From: an uncultured Paracoccaceae bacterium
Lineage (GTDB): Bacteria > Pseudomonadota > Alphaproteobacteria > Rhodobacterales > Rhodobacteraceae
Reading direction: 5' to 3'
DNA: 64,000 nt
NCBI GenBank assembly: GCA_947499635.1
Contig: CANMPD010000011.1
Location: forward strand, 62,001 to 126,000
Positions 8,780-18,166 of the stretch are shown one piece after another (position 1 is the stretch's first letter; every line of letters begins with the position of its first letter). The position numbers and the translations under genes were made by a program. The notes under the pieces are model-generated. The model did not search any database. It was given only the letters and a program-made list of their open reading frames with translations, and was not told where the DNA came from.

Positions 8780-9770
8780 GGCGCGCGACAACGTAGCTGG
8801 CGAGATCCGTAAGTGTTTCGCGCAAAGGGTGCTCTGGTAATGCAGTGAGTGCATGGTGCGCGGTTTCGGCCCATGCAAGCGCGTCTTTCCGGGTTGCTTC
8901 CAAAGTTTGATATTTGGCCATCAGGTCCAGAGCGTGCTCAAGATCACAATCCTCTTGGCGGCCCTTCTCAATAGTACGCACCCAAAATTCACGTTCTGCC
9001 TCGGTTGCTTGAGCAACGGCTTTGATGACGGGTAGGGTCAGCTTGCGCTCGCGGAAATCGTCCCCAATGTTTTTGCCCGTATTCGCTGTGTTACCTTGAT
9101 AATCAAGCAAATCATCTGCGATTTGAAAAGCGATTCCAAGTGCATCACCGTAATCGCGTAAGGCAGTGATTTCGCTTTCGGGACGTTCAGAGATGACGCC
9201 GCCAACTTCAGTTGCGGCGGCAAACAAAGCTGCAGTTTTTCCACGTACAACCTGTAGATAGATATCTTCTGATGTACCAAGATTCGTTGCGGCGGTCATT
9301 TGCAACACTTCACCTTCGGCAATAGTTGCTGACGCATTGGCAAGAATATCGAGTACCCGCAACGAGCCCGTTTCGACCATTAACTGGAAGCTACGTGCAA
9401 AAAGATAGTCGCCGACAAGCACAGAACTTTTGTTGTCCCACAACAGATTCGCCGTAGGTCGCCCACGCCGTTGGGCACTTTCGTCAACAACATCATCATG
9501 TAGCAGTGTCGCGGTGTGAATAAATTCAACTGTCGCGGCGAGCTTGACGTGGTTGTCGCCTTGATATCCGCACATACGCGCGGTCGCGAGCGTCAACATA
9601 GGGCGCAATCGCTTGCCGCCAGCTTCCACAAGGTGGGCTGTCACCTCAGGGATACGTGGCGCATGTTCAGATGCCATACGGGTACGGATCAGCGTGTTTA
9701 CGGCATCCAGATCTTCGCTGAGCACGTCGGCCAGCACTTCGTGGGGTTTTACTGTCTTCACTTGCGTCAT
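8772..9770 (-). CDS. ispB: Polyprenyl (octa/decaprenyl) diphosphate synthase
   Basis: This is a trans-prenyltransferase that builds the long isoprenoid side chain of ubiquinone. The 332-aa protein has both Asp-rich motifs: DDVVDESAQRRG after LLHDD (first DDxxD region) and DDLLDYQG (second). It also has GGKRLRPML at the N-terminus. The ATG at 9770 is preferred over an adjacent upstream GTG because AGGGA lies 5 nt before it. Chain length (C40 or C50) cannot be read directly; alphaproteobacteria usually make Q10. It lies head-to-tail against ispE, an earlier step of the same isoprenoid supply, with convergent stops. Confidence 0.93.
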   Translation of the reverse strand: MTQVKTVKPHEVLADVLSEDLDAVNTLIRTRMASEHAPRIPEVTAHLVEAGGKRLRPMLTLATARMCGYQGDNHVKLAATVEFIHTATLLHDDVVDESAQRRGRPTANLLWDNKSSVLVGDYLFARSFQLMVETGSLRVLDILANASATIAEGEVLQMTAATNLGTSEDIYLQVVRGKTAALFAAATEVGGVISERPESEITALRDYGDALGIAFQIADDLLDYQGNTANTGKNIGDDFRERKLTLPVIKAVAQATEAEREFWVRTIEKGRQEDCDLEHALDLMAKYQTLEATRKDALAWAETAHHALTALPEHPLRETLTDLASYVVARLN

Positions 9771-9820
9771 CACATTCCCTATTGCAGGCTCGACAAAAGG
9801 GCGAGCTTGGCTTTAGATCC

Positions 9821-10048
9821 ATGAATATGAAAGAACTTCTACGCAGCTCAGATCCAACGATCCTCGCCTTTGCTTCGGCCCTTCTTGAGGGAGAGGATAT
9901 AGACTGCTTTCAATTGGACGTAAATATGAGCATTTTAGAAGGTGGCATCGGAATTTTTCCGCGACGCCTTTTTGTACACCCTGATGATCACTTTGACGCC
10001 GTGAAGGTGATGTTGGACAATGAAATTCCGGTGACTGAACATGGATAG
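9821..10048 (+). CDS. DUF2007 (putative signal-transducing protein) small protein
   Basis: This small cytoplasmic protein of about 75 aa starts MNMKELLRSSDPTILAFASA. It contains the family's conserved DVNMSILEGGIGIFPRRLFV and ends with HPDDHFDAVKVML. DUF2007 proteins resemble a short ferredoxin-like domain and have no firmly known function. The start could be either ATG, at 9821 or 9827. The gene is divergent from the polyprenyl synthase gene and overlaps the following methyltransferase gene by 8 nt, so the two are likely co-translated. Confidence 0.85.
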   Translation: MNMKELLRSSDPTILAFASALLEGEDIDCFQLDVNMSILEGGIGIFPRRLFVHPDDHFDAVKVMLDNEIPVTEHG

Positions 10049-10817
10049 CGCGTTTTTTCGTGCTTCGGATTTGACCCAGGATGGCTTTTTAGGTGGTCAA
10101 TTGCAGATACTTCAGCCTAAGGCGGGGTATCGTGCAGGTGTAGATCCTGTCTTTCTTGCTGCAGCTGTCAATGCGTTGCCTGGCCAATCCGTATTGGAAC
10201 TGGGCTGTGGGGCAGGGCAGGCTTTGCTGTGTCTCGGTGCACGTGTCGACGATTTGTCGCTATCAGGGGTCGAGTTGCAGACTGAATACGCCGATCTGGC
10301 CTTGCAAAATGCGGCGTTGAACCAAATCGAACTTGATATTTATCAAGCAAATTTGATTGATTTACCTGAAGCCCTAAAGCAACGTTCTTTTGATCACGTG
10401 ATTGCCAACCCGCCCTATTATCTGGCTGGGGCACATAGTCCTGCTGCGGATTTAGGGCGCCGTGTGGCTTTGGGCGAAGACACAGCATTGGTTGAGTGGA
10501 TCAAAGTTGCGGCAAAGCGTCTTAAACCACGTGGATATCTGCATATGATTCAAAAAGCAGATCGCCTCTCAGATGTTTTAAATGCATGTTCGGGGCGCTT
10601 AGGTGCATTAGAAGTGTTGCCGCTCGCGCCGAGGCAGGGGCGTATGGCGGAATTGGTCATTCTCCGTGCACGAAAAGAAGGACGCGCCGCGTTTCGATTA
10701 CACGCGCCTAGAATCATTCACGAGGGTCTACGTCACGAGCAAGACAAGGAAGACTTGCGCCCGGATATAAAGGCAGTTTTGCGAAAAGGGGCGGCTTTGC
10801 CTTGGCCTACGGGATAA
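10041..10817 (+). CDS. TrmN6/YfiC-like tRNA1(Val) N6-adenine methyltransferase family
   Basis: This 258-aa SAM-dependent methyltransferase has motif I VLELGCGAGQALLCLGAR near residue 51. The catalytic NPPYY motif, within DHVIANPPYY at about residues 119-128, is diagnostic of N6-adenine or small-molecule amino methyltransferases. The N-terminal LTQDGFLGGQLQILQPKAGYRAG segment is typical of the YfiC/TrmN group, which methylates A37 of tRNA-Val. Target assignment is by family only. It is coupled to the DUF2007 gene upstream. Confidence 0.87.
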   Translation: MDSAFFRASDLTQDGFLGGQLQILQPKAGYRAGVDPVFLAAAVNALPGQSVLELGCGAGQALLCLGARVDDLSLSGVELQTEYADLALQNAALNQIELDIYQANLIDLPEALKQRSFDHVIANPPYYLAGAHSPAADLGRRVALGEDTALVEWIKVAAKRLKPRGYLHMIQKADRLSDVLNACSGRLGALEVLPLAPRQGRMAELVILRARKEGRAAFRLHAPRIIHEGLRHEQDKEDLRPDIKAVLRKGAALPWPTG

Positions 10818-10980
10818 TATTCGGGAATTGATGGGATCTTGTGATCGGCAAAGAGACGCCGTTCTCCTAGAATATATGGAAAATTGACGCTTCTATTTTG
10901 AACTGAAAACGTGACAAACACATGAAGTCGTGCTCCACTGTTGATGTTGTTAGTGTAAAACTGAAAACGGAGGAATACAT

Positions 10981-11148
10981 ATGAGTCTTAGTTCACATGT
11001 TTTTGAACTGAAGAAAAAGCATGAAATTCTCAGCGTAGAGGTTCAGCAAGCCCAACGCGCTCCGTCGGTGGACCGACTAGAAGTTACGGAGCTCAAACGT
11101 CAAAAACTGCGCTTAAAAGATGAAATCAATCGTTTGACTGATGCCTAA
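10981..11148 (+). CDS. YdcH/DUF465 family small coiled-coil protein
   Basis: This 55-aa protein begins MSLSSHVFELKKKHEILS and continues as one charged helix with LKRQKLRLKDEINRLTDA at the end, the DUF465 hallmark. The function is unknown. An excellent ribosome binding site, ACGGAGG, lies 7-8 nt before the ATG, and a strong terminator follows within 25 nt. The gene is therefore a self-contained monocistronic unit, probably highly expressed. Confidence 0.88.
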   Translation: MSLSSHVFELKKKHEILSVEVQQAQRAPSVDRLEVTELKRQKLRLKDEINRLTDA

Positions 11149-11169
11149 AATTCCGAAAGTTTGATAATT

Positions 11170-11200
11170 GGGTCTCGTCAGCTGTGACGGGGCCCTTTTT
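11170..11200 (+). terminator. Intrinsic terminator after the YdcH gene
   Basis: An 11-bp stem (GGGTCTCGTCA with TGACGGGGCCC, two G-T pairs) around a GCTG loop is followed directly by five T residues, 22 nt after the stop codon. Confidence 0.9.
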
Positions 11201-11251
11201 ATGTGCAAAGCAGTATGCGTCAAACCATCGCTTTGAGCCTAATCATCAAAT

Positions 11252-11284
11252 AAAAACGGTGGCACAAGGATGTACCACCGTTTG
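11252..11284 (-). terminator. Intrinsic terminator after phaB
   Basis: AAACGGTGG and CCACCGTTT form a perfect 9-bp stem. On the minus strand it is followed by TTTTTATTT, so it should end phaB transcripts. Confidence 0.8.
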
Positions 11285-11340
11285 AATTCTTTACTTAGGA
11301 CGTATCAAGATGACCGTTCTAATAAGTATTGTTTTGCCTC

Positions 11341-12063
11341 TTATGCAAAGAATTGTGCACCGTTGGCGGAGAGTGTCGATCCATTGATGAAACTTGCTTC
11401 GTCCGAAGCAAGGAATGCGACGCAGCGAGCCACTTCTTCAGGTTCACCTAGGCGCCCTGTGGGGATTTGAGCAACGATTTTGTCGCGGATTTTTTCAGGC
11501 ACAGCCATCACCATTTCTGTTGCGATGTAGCCTGGGCAGATTGCATTGGCCGTAATGCCTTTTGCTGCGCCTTCCTGTGCTAAAGTGCGAATGATGCCCA
11601 GGTCGCCGGCTTTGGTCGCGGAATAGTTGGCTTGGCCAAATTGGCCTTTTTGTCCGTTAATTGAAGATATTACAATAACACGGCCAAAACCACGTTCTCG
11701 CATGCCTGGCCAAACGGGATGAACTGTGTTGAATACACCGGTCAAGTTTGTATCTATAACTTGTTGCCACTGTTCTGGCGTCATTTTATGGAAAGGCGCA
11801 TCGCGTGTAATACCAGCGTTGGCGACGACGATGTCGATAGGACCTAAATCTGCCTCAACAGCTGCAATCCCAGCTGCGCTTTCTTGATAATTTGCTACGT
11901 CCCATTTGTACGTTTTAATACCTGTTTCTTCGGTAAAAGCTGCGGCTGCTGCATCATTTCCAGCATAGGTCGCTGCAACGGTGCACCCTTGCTCTTTCAA
12001 TGCTTTGGAAATAGCTGCGCCTATTCCTCTTGATCCGCCGGTCACCAGTGCAATACGTGGCAT
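11341..12063 (-). CDS. phaB: Acetoacetyl-CoA reductase PhaB
   Basis: PhaB is an NADPH-dependent short-chain dehydrogenase that reduces acetoacetyl-CoA to (R)-3-hydroxybutyryl-CoA for polyhydroxybutyrate synthesis. The 240-aa protein has the cofactor motif TGGSRGIG at residues 7-14 and NAGIT after the Rossmann core. The catalytic triad is in VISSINGQKGQFGQANYSATKAG (Ser, Tyr, Lys). It ends with LSANGAQFFA, typical of PhaB. It lies downstream of phaA on the same strand but is separated by a terminator, so it probably has its own promoter in the 198-bp gap. The polymerase PhaC is not in the window. Confidence 0.94.
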   Translation of the reverse strand: MPRIALVTGGSRGIGAAISKALKEQGCTVAATYAGNDAAAAAFTEETGIKTYKWDVANYQESAAGIAAVEADLGPIDIVVANAGITRDAPFHKMTPEQWQQVIDTNLTGVFNTVHPVWPGMRERGFGRVIVISSINGQKGQFGQANYSATKAGDLGIIRTLAQEGAAKGITANAICPGYIATEMVMAVPEKIRDKIVAQIPTGRLGEPEEVARCVAFLASDEASFINGSTLSANGAQFFA

Positions 12064-12207
12064 GTGAAAACTCCTCCAATTATTTTACCCATGAGAAACT
12101 CAACTAAGTTGATGTATCCCAAACACCTTATGGGTGATTTTTGCGGTGTAAAACCCTCTTTTGATTGAATGATAGTTTATCATATCGATAGGGCAGTGGT
12201 CATAAGA

Positions 12208-12232
12208 AAAGGGCACTATTAAAGTGCCCTTT
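12208..12232 (-). terminator. Terminator between phaA and phaB
   Basis: AAAGGGCACT and AGTGCCCTTT form a perfect 10-bp stem with a 5-nt loop, starting 30 nt after the phaA stop. The stem begins with A's and ends with T's on both strands, so it could act in either direction. Confidence 0.8.
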
Positions 12233-12261
12233 CGATAATGTGACTATGGTGCAAAGATCGT

Positions 12262-13437
12262 TTAAGGGCGTTCAACGCATATTGCGACGCCCATGCCGCC
12301 GCCAATGCAAAGAGTTGCGAGACCTTTTTTCGCGTTGCGCCGCTTCATTTCAAACAAAAGTGTGTTGAGCACTCTGCAACCGGAGGCACCAATTGGGTGA
12401 CCAATGGCGATTGCGCCGCCGTTTACATTTACGATTGCAGGATCCCAACCCATATCTTTGTTCACCGCACATGCCTGAGCCGCGAAGGCTTCGTTCGCTT
12501 CAACAAGATCAAGATCGTTCACAGACCAACCTGCTTTATCCAGTGCTTTGCGAGAAGCATAAATTGGACCGACACCCATGATGGACGGATCAAGCCCAGC
12601 GGTCGCATAGGAAGCGATGCGCGCCAATGGCTCAATACCGCGCTTTTCGGCTTCATCGGCGCTCATTAGCAAGGTGGCAGCGGCGCCATCATTTAGACCA
12701 GACGCATTGCCTGCGGTGACAGATCCATCTTTTGCAAAGGCAGGGCGCAGTTTCTGCATCGTCTCAATTGTGGCACCATGGCGGATGTATTCGTCAGCAT
12801 CCACGGTAATTTCTGCTTTGCGTATCTTGACAATAAAGGGTGCTATTTCATCGACAAACTTGCCGGCCTTTTGTGCGGCTTCAGCTTTATTTTGAGACGC
12901 GACTGCAAATTCGTCCTGTTGGTCGCGAGAAATTTCCCACTGAGCAGCAACGTTCTCGGCCGTTTGGCCCATATGGTAACCGTTGAATGCATCCCACAGA
13001 CCATCGCGGATCATTGTGTCAATATAAGTCATGTCGCCCATTTTTTGACCAGAGCGCAGAGCGGCGGCATGGGGAGAGAGGGTCATATTTTCTTGGCCGC
13101 CAGCGGCAACAATATTTGCGTCACCCAGCATAATATGTTGGGCACCCAAAGCCACAGCTCGTAACCCCGAACCACAGACTTGGTTTATTCCCCACGCTGC
13201 AGCTTCTTGAGGGAGGCCGGCATTGATATGTGCCTGACGTGCAGGGTTTTGTCCCTGAGCGGCCGTTAAAACTTGGCCTAAAATTGTTTCTGAAACTTCG
13301 CTTTTATCGATGCCTGCACGTTCGACGACTGCCTGTAAAATAGCTGCACCTAGATCATGTGCGGGTGTATTGGCGAATGCGCCGCCGAAGCTGCCTACGG
13401 CTGTACGTGCTGCGGATGCAATAACAACATTGGTCAT
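12262..13437 (-). CDS. phaA: Acetyl-CoA C-acetyltransferase PhaA (beta-ketothiolase)
   Basis: PhaA condenses two acetyl-CoA into acetoacetyl-CoA. The 391-aa length is standard for the family. The nucleophilic Cys is in [14 protein letters not shown] near residue 88, the catalytic His in [17 protein letters not shown], and the second Cys in [10 protein letters not shown] near the end. The gene precedes phaB on the same strand, together forming the precursor pathway of PHB; a terminator separates them. Thiolases of this group can also serve fatty-acid or ketone metabolism. Confidence 0.96.
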   Translation of the reverse strand: MTNVVIASAARTAVGSFGGAFANTPAHDLGAAILQAVVERAGIDKSEVSETILGQVLTAAQGQNPARQAHINAGLPQEAAAWGINQVCGSGLRAVALGAQHIMLGDANIVAAGGQENMTLSPHAAALRSGQKMGDMTYIDTMIRDGLWDAFNGYHMGQTAENVAAQWEISRDQQDEFAVASQNKAEAAQKAGKFVDEIAPFIVKIRKAEITVDADEYIRHGATIETMQKLRPAFAKDGSVTAGNASGLNDGAAATLLMSADEAEKRGIEPLARIASYATAGLDPSIMGVGPIYASRKALDKAGWSVNDLDLVEANEAFAAQACAVNKDMGWDPAIVNVNGGAIAIGHPIGASGCRVLNTLLFEMKRRNAKKGLATLCIGGGMGVAICVERP

Positions 13438-13587
13438 TTTATGGTCCTCTGCCTAAAATTCAGTGACGCTGAGTGGCATGCACCCAATCGTCAAAAGCGC
13501 ATACTGCGCTTTCCTCCCTGACATTTATGGCATATCGCATGTTCTCATATGCAGCAACCATAGAGCGAGAGCGGCAGAGGTTTGCTT

Positions 13588-14427
13588 TTACGCGCGTGAT
13601 CGTGTGTCGCGGTCTTCTTCCCATGGTGGGGACGTCGTCGGGGCGCCGTATAAAAAGCCTTGCATGCAATCAACACCTGCGTCGATTAAAAAAGCAGCAT
13701 CTTCTTCGCTCTCGACAGATTCAGCGACAATAAACATGTCGAATTGCTTAGCAATTCCTATGAGAGATCGAACAACCGCTTGATTATCATGGTTTGTGTG
13801 TAACCCGCGTATAAATTTACCGTCTATTTTGACGGCATCAAAGAAGAAGTCGCGGAAATTGCCGATCACTGTGTAACCCGCACCAAAGTTATCTAACGCG
13901 AAAGCAGTGCCATGTTCTTGCATGCGTTCCATGAAATCGATCATTATATCCGGGGCGGCCATTGCTGATGTCTCGGCAATTTCGAGGACCAAGCGTTCAC
14001 CAATGTATTGATCACGTTTTAGATATTTCTCAAAAACTTCCATCCAACGGCTATAGCCAATCGAACGGGCTGACATATTCACCGAAGTGCGAATACCAGG
14101 ATTGCGCAGCAGTGCATCTAAGCCTCGCTCGAGGGCAAGACAATCAAGCTTGCGGCCCAGCTCACGCTCTTCAATTTTGTGCATAAACTCTCTGGCAGGA
14201 ATAACGCGGCCAGTGCTGTCCATAATCCGGATATAGCCTTCATAAAAGGTAATATTTGAGGGGTCATTGGATTGGACAACAGGTTGGAAGGCAAGCATTG
14301 TATTGTTATGCGTAACCGCTGCAGCGACAGCGTCGACAATATTTTTATCGCGCGCTACAATAGCAGCGTCCAATGGGCTTTGAGCACCTTCGGGGATATC
14401 TGAATTCCAGATCTGTCGTTTTTTCAC
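13588..14427 (-). CDS. EAL-domain protein with altered metal-site motif
   Basis: This 279-aa protein is almost entirely an EAL (cyclic-di-GMP phosphodiesterase) domain with no sensor domain or membrane segment. The signature EAL is EGY (E63). N117, E149 (LEIAET), D179, K200, E236 (AESVE) and Q256 are kept. The usual DDFG loop is DNFGAGY, so the second Asp, a metal ligand in characterised enzymes, is Asn180. Activity is therefore doubtful, and it may only bind c-di-GMP or a partner. It lies between phaA and a TlpA-like gene, all leftward. Confidence 0.88.
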   Translation of the reverse strand: MKKRQIWNSDIPEGAQSPLDAAIVARDKNIVDAVAAAVTHNNTMLAFQPVVQSNDPSNITFYEGYIRIMDSTGRVIPAREFMHKIEERELGRKLDCLALERGLDALLRNPGIRTSVNMSARSIGYSRWMEVFEKYLKRDQYIGERLVLEIAETSAMAAPDIMIDFMERMQEHGTAFALDNFGAGYTVIGNFRDFFFDAVKIDGKFIRGLHTNHDNQAVVRSLIGIAKQFDMFIVAESVESEEDAAFLIDAGVDCMQGFLYGAPTTSPPWEEDRDTRSRA

Positions 14428-14620
14428 GTGTCTACCTCTCGCTCCAGTTCAGCCAGACTGCTGAGTGGATTTCGTCACAGACTACCGTGACGTAAAAGAG
14501 TTGCGTGATCTTTAAGGGCTCAATTTAATTTAATATGGAGCGTTATAATCAGGCTGGTCCACTATACTATTTAACGGTTTTTTGATCGTTTTGGCCGGGC
14601 ATTTAGCTCCGGCCTTACGA

Positions 14621-15199
14621 TTAGGATTGATCTGCAATGAGGGCAGAGAGAATCGCTTTGGCTGAGTCGGAGTTCCACTCAGCATCTCCGCGAAGGCGAG
14701 CAATCTCGTTACCATCACGGTCTAATAAGACTGTAGTGGGGAGACCAAATACGCTCATAGGCTTTGCCACGGCGCCCTTTGGGTCTTGATGACGCGGTAA
14801 ATTCGTAATCTCCGTTTCATCGAAAAATTTGCGAATACCAGCGGGAGAGTTCCGGCCTGTGGCCAATGTTACAACGGCGAAATCATCACCGCCGAGTTCA
14901 TCTTGAAGCTCAGAAATCATTGGCATTTCTTTACGGCAAGGTGCACACCAGGTTGCCCAGAAATTCAACAGTACAATCTTACCTTCGTAGTCGCCAAGGG
15001 TACCAGTCCCTGCACCGTCGGCAAGTTCAAATGTCGCATCTGGTGTTGCCTGAGGAGACGAATGGATGACAAGCTTGCGCATATCGCCTTCGCGCAGTTC
15101 TCCTAGAGTATTTGTGTCGATTGCGTACACTGCCGTTGCAGACAGGTTTGCACAAAGGCCAAGGGCCATATAAAGGGAAAGCTGACGTAACAGACGCAT
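14621..15199 (-). CDS. TlpA-like thioredoxin-fold disulfide reductase
   Basis: This 192-aa exported protein has an N-terminal signal peptide (basic MRLLRQ, hydrophobic LSLYMALGLCANLSATAVYA). The thioredoxin/AhpC-TSA-type domain follows, with the active site NFWATWCAPCRKEMP near the middle. The Cys-Ala-Pro-Cys pair should reduce periplasmic disulfides, as in cytochrome c maturation factors. The cis-Pro region (VFGLPTTVLLDRDGNEI) is present. The start at 15199 is only about 20 bp from the divergent argH start, so the promoters must overlap the two leaders. Confidence 0.9.
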   Translation of the reverse strand: MRLLRQLSLYMALGLCANLSATAVYAIDTNTLGELREGDMRKLVIHSSPQATPDATFELADGAGTGTLGDYEGKIVLLNFWATWCAPCRKEMPMISELQDELGGDDFAVVTLATGRNSPAGIRKFFDETEITNLPRHQDPKGAVAKPMSVFGLPTTVLLDRDGNEIARLRGDAEWNSDSAKAILSALIADQS

Positions 15200-15219
15200 A
15201 GTATCTCCAAGGTTGGGCC

Positions 15220-16611
15220 ATGACAGATAAGACCTCGAACCAAATGTGGGGCGGCCGCTTTGCCGCTGGACCGGACGCGATTATGGAGGCGATTAATGCC
15301 TCAATCGGATTCGATCAACGGATGGCGGCGCAAGACATTGCGGGCTCTCGGGCTCATGCGGCAATGCTTGCCGCGACCGGTGTAATAACGAATAGTGATG
15401 CCGAAGCCATTGGGGAAGGGTTGCTCACTGTTTTGTCAGAGATTGAAGGTGGAAATTTTGAATTTTCTACTGCTCTCGAAGACATCCATATGAACGTAGA
15501 GGCACGCCTGAAAGAGATTATTGGTGAGCCGGCAGGTCGTTTGCACACCGGTCGTTCGCGCAATGATCAGGTCGCGACGGATTTTAAACTTTGGGTGCGC
15601 GACCAATTTGATGCTGCCGAAACTGGTTTACTTACCCTTATCAAAGCACTTGTCGATCAAGCTGACGCAGGCGCAGATTGGGTTATGCCCGGATTTACGC
15701 ATTTGCAAACCGCACAGCCTGTGACATGGGGGCATCATATGATGGCTTATGTCGAAATGTTCGGACGCGATTTGTCGCGTGTCCGTGACGCGCGCACACG
15801 TATGAATGAATGCCCACTTGGCGCTGCCGCGTTGGCAGGGACGTCATTTCCCATTGATCGTGATATGACGGCAAATGCGTTAGGGTTTGACGGCCCATCT
15901 GCCAATTCGCTTGATGCCGTCTCGGATCGTGACTTCGCACTTGAATTCCTCTCGACAGCATCGATTTGTGCTATGCACCTCAGCCGCTTTGCCGAGGAAT
16001 TGGTGATCTGGTCTTCGGCTCAGTTCCGTTTCGTAACTTTGTCTGATCGGTTCTCCACGGGGTCGTCGATCATGCCACAGAAGAAAAATCCAGACGCAGC
16101 AGAGCTTATCCGTGCCAAAGTTGGTCGGATTTTTGGAGCGAACACTGCGCTTATGATGGTGATGAAAGGGCTGCCGCTGGCCTATTCAAAGGACATGCAA
16201 GAAGACAAAGAACAGGTCTTTGATGCTGCCGATAACTGGATGCTGGCTCTTGCTGCGATGTCTGGCATGGTCAAAGATATGAGCGCCAATAAAGAGAGCC
16301 TTGCTGCTGCTGCGGGTTCAGGGTTTTCCACGGCGACAGACCTCGCTGATTGGCTTGTACGTGTGTTGAAAATACCGTTTCGCGACGCGCACCATGTGAC
16401 TGGGACATTGGTTGCTCTGGCAGAAAGCCGCGGCTGTGATCTTCCTGATTTGTCTCTTGCGGATATGCAAAGCGAGCACGCGGATATTACGGATGATATT
16501 TTCAATGTGCTTGGCGTCGAAAATTCTGTGAATTCCCGTATGAGCTATGGCGGTACGGCGCCTGAACAGGTTCGTGCGCAAGTGGCGCGATGGAAAGCAA
16601 TCCTCGCATGA
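15220..16611 (+). CDS. argH: Argininosuccinate lyase
   Basis: ArgH makes the last step of arginine synthesis, splitting argininosuccinate into arginine and fumarate. The 463-aa protein begins with [13 protein letters not shown] and carries [13 protein letters not shown]. The fumarase/aspartase superfamily signature [12 protein letters not shown] sits near residue 285. The length is normal. It is divergent from the tlpA-like gene. Its stop overlaps the start of a small lipoprotein gene (ATGA), and lysA follows, a familiar arrangement in Rhodobacterales. Confidence 0.97.
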   Translation: MTDKTSNQMWGGRFAAGPDAIMEAINASIGFDQRMAAQDIAGSRAHAAMLAATGVITNSDAEAIGEGLLTVLSEIEGGNFEFSTALEDIHMNVEARLKEIIGEPAGRLHTGRSRNDQVATDFKLWVRDQFDAAETGLLTLIKALVDQADAGADWVMPGFTHLQTAQPVTWGHHMMAYVEMFGRDLSRVRDARTRMNECPLGAAALAGTSFPIDRDMTANALGFDGPSANSLDAVSDRDFALEFLSTASICAMHLSRFAEELVIWSSAQFRFVTLSDRFSTGSSIMPQKKNPDAAELIRAKVGRIFGANTALMMVMKGLPLAYSKDMQEDKEQVFDAADNWMLALAAMSGMVKDMSANKESLAAAAGSGFSTATDLADWLVRVLKIPFRDAHHVTGTLVALAESRGCDLPDLSLADMQSEHADITDDIFNVLGVENSVNSRMSYGGTAPEQVRAQVARWKAILA

Positions 16612-16769
16612 AGAGGATTGCTGTATTCATGTCGTTAATGGTCTTGGTTTCTTGCGGGGCAAATGGTGCTCCGACGCGACCGACGGAAACTGCAGTTAAG
16701 ACAACCACGCCAAAAACTGGCGTGGCGGTTTCTGGCTATGCGACGGTGGGTGTTTCAACACAGTTTTAA
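16608..16769 (+). CDS. Small lipoprotein between argH and lysA
   Basis: This 53-aa product starts [20 protein letters not shown]. The short basic start, hydrophobic stretch and LVSC-G are a lipobox, so the mature protein would begin at Cys16 and be only about 38 residues, rich in Thr/Val/Gly. Its ATG overlaps the argH stop. LptM-like small lipoproteins are known in front of lysA in many proteobacteria, and this may be the equivalent; that link is inference from position. Small as it is, the signal, coupling and position support it as a real gene. Confidence 0.72.
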   Translation: MKRIAVFMSLMVLVSCGANGAPTRPTETAVKTTTPKTGVAVSGYATVGVSTQF

Positions 16770-16818
16770 GCCGTCTTGACCATTGATCCATACGCCTCTT
16801 TTGGTCTAAGCGCTGCGT

Positions 16819-18084
16819 ATGGATCATTTTCTCTACCGCGACGGCGCGCTTTACGCCGAAGACGTGCCTGTGGCCGAGATTGCCTCTGCCGTAGGTACAC
16901 CGTTTTACGTCTACTCTACCGCGACCTTATTGCGTCACTTCCATCTGTTTGATGACGCACTTGCAGGTATGGATCACCTGGTTTGCTACGCGATGAAGGC
17001 GGCCTCGAACCAAGCTATCCTGAAAACGCTGGCAGAGGTTGGCGCGGGCATGGATGTGGTTAGCCAAGGGGAATACCTTCGCGCCCGTGCCGCCGGTGTG
17101 GCTGGTGACAAAATTGTATTTTCTGGCGTTGGTAAAACACACGAAGAAATTCGCACGGCTCTCACGGGCGGGGTTCGCCAGTTTAATGTCGAATCCGAAC
17201 CTGAAATGGATGCAATCAATGAGGTTGCTCTTGAGTTGGGTGTGGTTGCCCCAATTACCGTGCGTGTTAATCCGGATGTTGATGCGAAAACCCATGCAAA
17301 AATAGCGACAGGAAAGTCCGAGAATAAGTTCGGTATCCCGATTTCACGCGCCAGCGCGGTTTATGCTTATGCGGCGAGCCTCTCTGGGTTGGATGTGATT
17401 GGGATCGACTGCCATATTGGTTCGCAATTGACTGAGTTAGGGCCATTTCGCCTAGCTTATCAAAAAGTCGCCGAATTAACCGAGATGTTGCGCAGCGAAG
17501 GTCACGACATTCGCCGTTTGGATCTCGGAGGGGGGCTCGGCATCCCTTATGAACGTTCAAATGAAGCACCGCCCCTGCCGTCTGAATATGGCCAGTTGAT
17601 TAAGGAAACGCTTGGTCATCTCAATGTTGAAATTGAGATTGAGCCTGGGCGTCTGATTGCAGGTAATGCAGGCCTTATGGTATCCAAGGTCATCTATGTA
17701 AAATCCGGTGAGGGTCGTGATTTCTTGATCCTAGATGGCGCCATGAACGATCTGATTCGTCCGGCTATGTACGAGGCACATCACGATATTGTTCCGGTTA
17801 CTGAAGCTGAGCCCGGAATTGAGCAACGCCCATATGATATTGTCGGGCCTGTCTGCGAAAGCGGAGACACATTTGCCAAGCAACGTATGATGCCACCTTT
17901 GCAGGCTGGCGATTTGGTCGCGTTTCGGTCTGCCGGTGCATATGGTGCCGTGATGGCCAGCGAATATAACTCACGCCCACTTATTCCCGAAGTTTTGGTG
18001 CATGGTGATCAATTTGCAGTCATTCGTGCACGTCCGAGCTTTGACGAAATGATAAATCGCGATACGATACCTTCGTGGTTGTGA
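16819..18084 (+). CDS. lysA: Diaminopimelate decarboxylase
   Basis: LysA is the PLP enzyme that decarboxylates meso-diaminopimelate to lysine. The 421-aa protein has the PLP lysine in VCYAMKAASNQAIL near residue 57. It also has the specificity region GIDCHIGSQ, the phosphate-binding GGGLGIPY, and the second-subunit active-site CESGD near residue 341. Length and order match the fold-III decarboxylases. It follows argH and a lipoprotein gene on the same strand. Confidence 0.96.
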   Translation: MDHFLYRDGALYAEDVPVAEIASAVGTPFYVYSTATLLRHFHLFDDALAGMDHLVCYAMKAASNQAILKTLAEVGAGMDVVSQGEYLRARAAGVAGDKIVFSGVGKTHEEIRTALTGGVRQFNVESEPEMDAINEVALELGVVAPITVRVNPDVDAKTHAKIATGKSENKFGIPISRASAVYAYAASLSGLDVIGIDCHIGSQLTELGPFRLAYQKVAELTEMLRSEGHDIRRLDLGGGLGIPYERSNEAPPLPSEYGQLIKETLGHLNVEIEIEPGRLIAGNAGLMVSKVIYVKSGEGRDFLILDGAMNDLIRPAMYEAHHDIVPVTEAEPGIEQRPYDIVGPVCESGDTFAKQRMMPPLQAGDLVAFRSAGAYGAVMASEYNSRPLIPEVLVHGDQFAVIRARPSFDEMINRDTIPSWL

Positions 18085-18166
18085 GCGTAGCAGTCGGTAA
18101 ATAATCTGCCGCGCGCGCAGCAAATCTTTGTCCCGTTTGGAGCAAAGTTAGCAGAAAGCGCGCGGT

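Noticed and set aside
14591-14613. GGCCGG/CCGGCC inverted repeat after the TlpA-like gene as a terminator
   Set aside because: The stem is short (6 bp) with a 10-nt loop and no T-tract on the relevant strand; too weak to list.
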